From NCBI GenBank assembly GCA_002404095.1, contig DHJA01000107.1, forward strand, positions 1 through 18,674: DNA of 18,674 bases, given 5' to 3'. The stretch is from Planctomycetaceae bacterium UBA4732. Its GTDB lineage: Bacteria; Planctomycetota; Planctomycetia; Gemmatales; Gemmataceae. The notes below the pieces were generated by a model. It saw nothing but the letters and a program-made list of their open reading frames with translations, was not told the origin of the DNA and did not search any database. Position numbers and translations under genes: made by a program. Positions 15,061-18,674 of this stretch are shown piece after piece (the stretch's first letter is position 1; each line of letters opens with the position of its first letter).

Positions 15061-18000
15061 CTATTCGACCTTCAATAGCTCCTCCGCCTCCGCCCGGAAG
15101 CGGCGCAGTTCTTCGTCGTGCATCTTGTCTTTCTTCAAGGCTTCCTCGTTCTTCTGCATCCACTGGACGGCCTTCTCGTGCCACTTCTGGGCCTCATCCT
15201 TGTCGCCCTGTTGCCAGTGGGCCATCGCCAGGAAGAAGAAGTCGAAGGCGTCGCCGCCGTTGCTCAGGTCCATTGACTTGTTCAATGCTTCGATGGCCGC
15301 CTTCCATTCCCCGGCGCGGTAGTACGCCACGCCCAAGGTGTTCCAGGAATTCCCCTGCGGGGCCAGCTCGACGGCTTTCTTGGCCAGTTCGAGCGCCCGG
15401 CGCGGATCGCGGAGATTACCATCCGAGGACGTGGCCAGGAACCAAGCCAGATTGTTGTGCGCCTCGGCGCTGGCGGGGATGAGAGTTACGGCCTTCTCGT
15501 AGTCGGCAAGCGCCTTCTCAGGCTGGCCTGCTGCACTGTAAGCAAAAGCTCGCCTACACCAAGCCTCCGGGTCGTCAGGGTTCAGCTCAATGGCCTGGCT
15601 GTAAGCGCTTTCCGCATCCGGGTAGCGGCCGGCCCCTAGCAGTAAATCGCCCAGACGCCGTTGGCTGTGAAACAGATCGGTGCGGTAAAGGGTCACTGCG
15701 GGAAAGTCGGCGGCCAGCTTTTCATTCACTACGCGTGCCCGCTGGCAGGCTTGCTCCGCTTCCGGGATGCGGCCGGTGGCGCCGAGCAGCGAGCTTAGAG
15801 CGTTGTAGGCGACCGCTACGGCCCGCCGGTCTTCAGGCGAATTGGGCGATGCGGCCGACAGTTTCTCCAGGCGCCCAATGGCCAGCCGGTACGCCTTCTC
15901 CGCCTCTATAGGGCGGCCGCTACTCCACAACCGGTCGCCGGCCTCCTTCTGCGCCCGGAGCGAGTTCGGGTCGTCCGGGTCGTCTTCGGTCTGGCGCGCC
16001 ACTGCCTCCTGGTCGGTGGCCGCACGCCAGAGTCTCACGGTCCCATCCGCACTCGCCGCGGCCAATGTGTTTCCGTCAGGGGCAAAGGCCACGGCAAGCA
16101 CCGCATCGGTGTGTTCCGTCAACGTGATCCGCTCTTGTCCCGTGAGTACATCCCACAACCGGACCGTGCCGTCCGCGCTTGCCGAGGCGAGGGTCCTGCC
16201 GTCGGGGTGAAATGCGACGCATCTGATGGGGGCCGTATGCCCCTTCAGGGAAGAGCGTAACACTCCTGTGCCGACGTCCCACAGGAGTACCGATCCGTAA
16301 TCGGTCGCTTGAGCAACGAGCGCGCCGTCGGGCGAGAACTGCACGTAAGAAGAAGAACCCCACACGTTGTCGCGCTCCGTTTTGCAGGTGAGCCGCATCT
16401 GCCCCGTCGCTGGATCCCACAGTGTGACTGTCCCCCACCGGTTCCCATGACTGTTTCCTACACCCCCGCCTGTGGCCAGCGTCTTGCCGTCCGGTGAAAA
16501 GGCCGCCCATTGGCCGTCCACGGACAGTCGAATGCGCCCGGCGGCCAGGTCCCACAGTTTCACACTGTTGTCTTCGCCAAGCACGCCATCAGAACATCGT
16601 CCTGTGGCCATCGTTTTGTCATCCGGGCTGAAGGCTATGCTTCTGACAGGAGGGTTGGGCGCCTGTAGCACGGCCCGCTCCTTATGTGTGGCGACGTCAA
16701 TCAGCTTTATGGCGCTGCCTGTCGAGACGGCCAAGGTTTCCCCATCGTGGGAAAACGCCAGGCTCTCCGTTGTAGCGTCGGAAACCTTGATGGCGGCGGC
16801 GGCCTGGCCGGTGGCGACGTCCCATAGGGTAGTCGAGTCTCCAACCCCCGTCGCTAACGTCTTGCCGTTGGGAGAAAATGCGAGGGCGGAAATGACTTCG
16901 CCTTTCTTCTGCTGAAGCGTCATGGGTTCCCGCGTCGGCCCAAGATCCCACAGTTTGACCGTACCGTCCTCCCCGGCAGAGGCCAGGCTCTGGCCGTCGG
17001 GCGCAAATGCCACGGCCCTAACGCGATCGGGGTGCGCGAAAGCCCGCTCCCGGCCCGTAACTGGCTCCCACACCTTGACGGTCCTATCATCGCTGCCAAT
17101 AGCCAAAGTCTTGCCGTCGGGCGAAAACGCCACACAAGAGACAGTCCAGGAATACGTTTTGCGGGTTATGATCGCCCGGCCCGTGCCTACGTCCCAGAGC
17201 CGGAGTGGCGCGCCATTAGCGCTCCCCGCGGCCAACGTTTTGCCGTCGGGCGCAAACGCGACGGCATAGTCCCCCGGCAACTGGAGTCTGCAACGAACCG
17301 GATTCGCAGCGAGATCCCAAAGCTTGATGGTCCCGGCCGCAACCGAGGCCAGGGTCTTGCTGTCGGGGGAAAACGCTACGGAACAGACCCATCCGGACTG
17401 CCCGGAGAGAGTCAGCCGCTCCTGCCAGGTAGCCACGTCCCATAGCTTCACCGTCTCGTTACTTCCCCCGGTGGCCAACGTCTTGCCGTCAGGGGCAAAA
17501 GCCAAGGATCTGATTTGTGCCTGTCCCGGTTTCAGCGAAATCAGTTCCTTGCCTGTCGCCACATCCCACACCTTCAAGTTTTCGTCCGGCCCGAAGCTCC
17601 CTGAAACCAGGTATTTGCCATCGGGTGAAAAGGCCACGCTTCCGACAGCGTTATGTTGACCCGAAAGAGTAGCTCGCTCTCGTCCGCTTGCAACGTCCCA
17701 CAGCTTGACTTGTGCGTTCCAGTAACCCGACGCCAAGGTCTTTCCGTCGGGGGAAAAGGCCACACACCAAGAATGGGTGTAGGGCACATGCAAGTTAAGC
17801 TTGCACGCGGAATGACAGCGGCCCCAGAGATGGTACCACTCGAAGCTTCGCAGATCCTCCTGGTCGAACTTGGGCCGCTGGCTTTCCAGCAGTTCCAGTA
17901 CCCGCGCGGGGTTGTCCGCCTCCCAGGCCTGCATGGCGAGGCTCATCTGGCCGGCGTAAAAGCGGTGGCGGGCCAGCAACTCCTGCTCCTTGGCCGCTTT

Positions 18001-18228
18001 TTCGTTCGCAACGGCGACGCCGTGCTGGGTCTCGGCTTCCCTGGCGTTGTCGCCCACCCGCTGAAGAACTTTTGGTGCCCCTCGGCGCCGGAGCAGGATC
18101 GGTACTATGCCGCCCTCCCGTTCGCTGCCTACAGCGGCAAGGGCGCTTGTGGGGACTACGCCCCCACCTGGTTCGTCGATCCGGCCTTGGCGACAGGGGA
18201 TAACCAGGGAGTCCTGCAACCAAACCAC
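15061..18228 (-). CDS. WD40/TPR protein, 5'-truncated (kinase head missing)
   Basis: Open frame of 1055 codons. Native sequence starts near codon 54 with a coiled-coil-like run (NAREAETQHGVAVANEKAAKEQELLARH), then FYAGQMSLAMQAWEADNP, which in planctomycete relatives joins a Ser/Thr kinase and membrane helix to WD40 repeats. Residues about 151-745 form 14 WD40 repeats (AFSPDGKTLA...VKLWDVATG), enough for two seven-blade propellers. From about 746 to 1040 TPR-like helices follow (GRYPDAESAYSQAIELNPDD and similar), then a charged coiled tail. The first ~53 codons are antisense to a DUF1559 gene fragment and not homologous, so the true start is unknown; ATG 17946 is a possible downstream start. 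Likely a protein-interaction scaffold that has lost its kinase. Expression is uncertain. Confidence 0.85.
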   Translation of the reverse strand: MVWLQDSLVIPCRQGRIDEPGGGVVPTSALAAVGSEREGGIVPILLRRRGAPKVLQRVGDNAREAETQHGVAVANEKAAKEQELLARHRFYAGQMSLAMQAWEADNPARVLELLESQRPKFDQEDLRSFEWYHLWGRCHSACKLNLHVPYTHSWCVAFSPDGKTLASGYWNAQVKLWDVASGRERATLSGQHNAVGSVAFSPDGKYLVSGSFGPDENLKVWDVATGKELISLKPGQAQIRSLAFAPDGKTLATGGSNETVKLWDVATWQERLTLSGQSGWVCSVAFSPDSKTLASVAAGTIKLWDLAANPVRCRLQLPGDYAVAFAPDGKTLAAGSANGAPLRLWDVGTGRAIITRKTYSWTVSCVAFSPDGKTLAIGSDDRTVKVWEPVTGRERAFAHPDRVRAVAFAPDGQSLASAGEDGTVKLWDLGPTREPMTLQQKKGEVISALAFSPNGKTLATGVGDSTTLWDVATGQAAAAIKVSDATTESLAFSHDGETLAVSTGSAIKLIDVATHKERAVLQAPNPPVRSIAFSPDDKTMATGRCSDGVLGEDNSVKLWDLAAGRIRLSVDGQWAAFSPDGKTLATGGGVGNSHGNRWGTVTLWDPATGQMRLTCKTERDNVWGSSSYVQFSPDGALVAQATDYGSVLLWDVGTGVLRSSLKGHTAPIRCVAFHPDGRTLASASADGTVRLWDVLTGQERITLTEHTDAVLAVAFAPDGNTLAAASADGTVRLWRAATDQEAVARQTEDDPDDPNSLRAQKEAGDRLWSSGRPIEAEKAYRLAIGRLEKLSAASPNSPEDRRAVAVAYNALSSLLGATGRIPEAEQACQRARVVNEKLAADFPAVTLYRTDLFHSQRRLGDLLLGAGRYPDAESAYSQAIELNPDDPEAWCRRAFAYSAAGQPEKALADYEKAVTLIPASAEAHNNLAWFLATSSDGNLRDPRRALELAKKAVELAPQGNSWNTLGVAYYRAGEWKAAIEALNKSMDLSNGGDAFDFFFLAMAHWQQGDKDEAQKWHEKAVQWMQKNEEALKKDKMHDEELRRFRAEAEELLKVE

Positions 18229-18597
18229 ATGACGCGGCTGACCGACATTCAGGACGGCGCCTCGAACACGATCCTGCTCACCGAAGACGCCGGCCGGCCG
18301 AGGCTGTGGCAGGCGGGCAGGGCGGGGCCTCCCCAGGCGGTCACCGGCGGCCCCTGGGCTGGCTATGCAACCGGGATCACCCTGAAAGGCTCAACCTTCG
18401 ACGGCACGAGCCGGCCGGGGCCTTGTGCCCTCAACTGCACCAACGACCACGAGGTGTACAGCTTCCACCCCGGCGGGGCCAACGCCGTGTTCGCGGACGA
18501 CTCGGTGCATTTCCTGCACGCCGGCATGAACATCCGCATCCTGGCCGCGCTCATCACGCGGGCCGGCAGGGAGGACGTCTCGGGCAATGATTACTAA
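18061..18597 (+). pseudogene. DUF1559 pseudopilin-like protein, C-terminal fragment
   Basis: About 178 codons in frame from LKNFWCPSAPEQDRY to TAA 18595-18597. DUF1559 proteins are abundant planctomycete type IV pilin-like exported proteins. Visible family marks are FWCPSAP, GDYAPTWFVDPAL, TRLTDIQDGASNTILLTEDAGR and the terminal FHPGGANAVFADDSVHFL followed by LITRAGREDVSGNDY. The usual H-X9-DG ends here as DD. The prepilin N-terminus (cleavage site, hydrophobic helix) and about half the family's length are missing: the frame upstream of 18061 is antisense to the WD40 gene. It is a 5'-truncated remnant facing the truncated WD40 gene. Confidence 0.8.
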
Positions 18598-18635
18598 GTG
18601 TGATCCTGCCCGCCAGGTGATAGGAGCGTGAACTG

Positions 18636-18674
18636 ATGGGGACGCAGATCGCGCGGCGACGGTGGCGCTGGCCG
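18636..18674 (+). CDS. Start of an unidentified protein (runs off the window)
   Basis: ATG at 18636 with AGGAG nine bases upstream (18622-18626) opens MGTQIARRRWRWP to the window edge, 38 bases after the DUF1559 stop. A basic start after a strong ribosome site would suit an exported or membrane protein, but only 13 codons are visible. Confidence 0.4.
   Translation, partial: MGTQIARRRWRWP

Noticed and set aside
17653..18060. Upstream part of the plus-strand frame leading into DUF1559
   Set aside because: It is antisense to the WD40 gene's FYAGQM...WYHLWG region and has no prepilin signal; only 18061 onward matches DUF1559.

Overview
The window reads as a GC-rich chromosomal segment of a planctomycete, most likely family Gemmataceae. 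This is inferred from the protein families, not from a marker gene. Lineage-typical families seen are a DUF1559 pseudopilin-like protein, a giant WD40/TPR protein whose relatives carry a Ser/Thr kinase head, an extracellular beta-helix protein with a LEALEERWVLS anchor-like N-terminus, a two-CxxC ribbon plus membrane protein, and an Rpn/YhgA-like protein.

Layout. Bases 1-4035 hold a hypothetical protein (-), then a + strand row of ParA-like ATPase with a C-terminal membrane hairpin, M42 aminopeptidase and tadA. Bases 4067-4778 are a transposon relic with 34-bp terminal inverted repeats around a C-terminal transposase fragment. Bases 4830-6708 (-) are enolase followed closely by a small membrane protein. 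A zinc-ribbon/membrane protein (-) and a zinc-free MDR oxidoreductase (+) diverge from 8486-8597. From 9670 to 11148 (-) lie a truncated secreted protein, a PadR regulator and a membrane protein with a PadR-associated N-terminal helical domain. An Rpn-like protein fills 11188-12093.

From about 10.7 kb onward much of the DNA is debris. It includes a chimeric pseudogene joining the head of a beta-helix protein to the tail of a Ser/Thr kinase (12202-12699), an intact beta-helix gene (12821-13963), an MNT/HEPN toxin-antitoxin-like pair (14185-14953), a nested palindrome (14991-15045), a 14-blade WD40/TPR protein lacking its kinase head (15061-18228), and the C-terminal third of a DUF1559 protein (18061-18597). 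The last two meet head-to-head at a rearrangement junction near 18.05-18.07 kb. A new gene seems to start at 18636.

Working units. M42 peptidase and tadA look translationally linked (the tadA Shine-Dalgarno overlaps the peptidase stop). PadR and its membrane partner overlap by 23 nt, and their promoter carries a dyad in the -35/-10 spacer, which predicts autorepression of a leaderless mRNA. MNT and HEPN overlap by 92 nt behind an extended -10 that also predicts a leaderless message. No tRNA, rRNA, CRISPR array or prophage was seen. I found no clear new multi-gene system. The best leads are the PadR promoter/operator, the MNT/HEPN pair, the chimeric pseudogene, the palindromic element inserted in frame in the peptidase, and the 18.05-kb junction.
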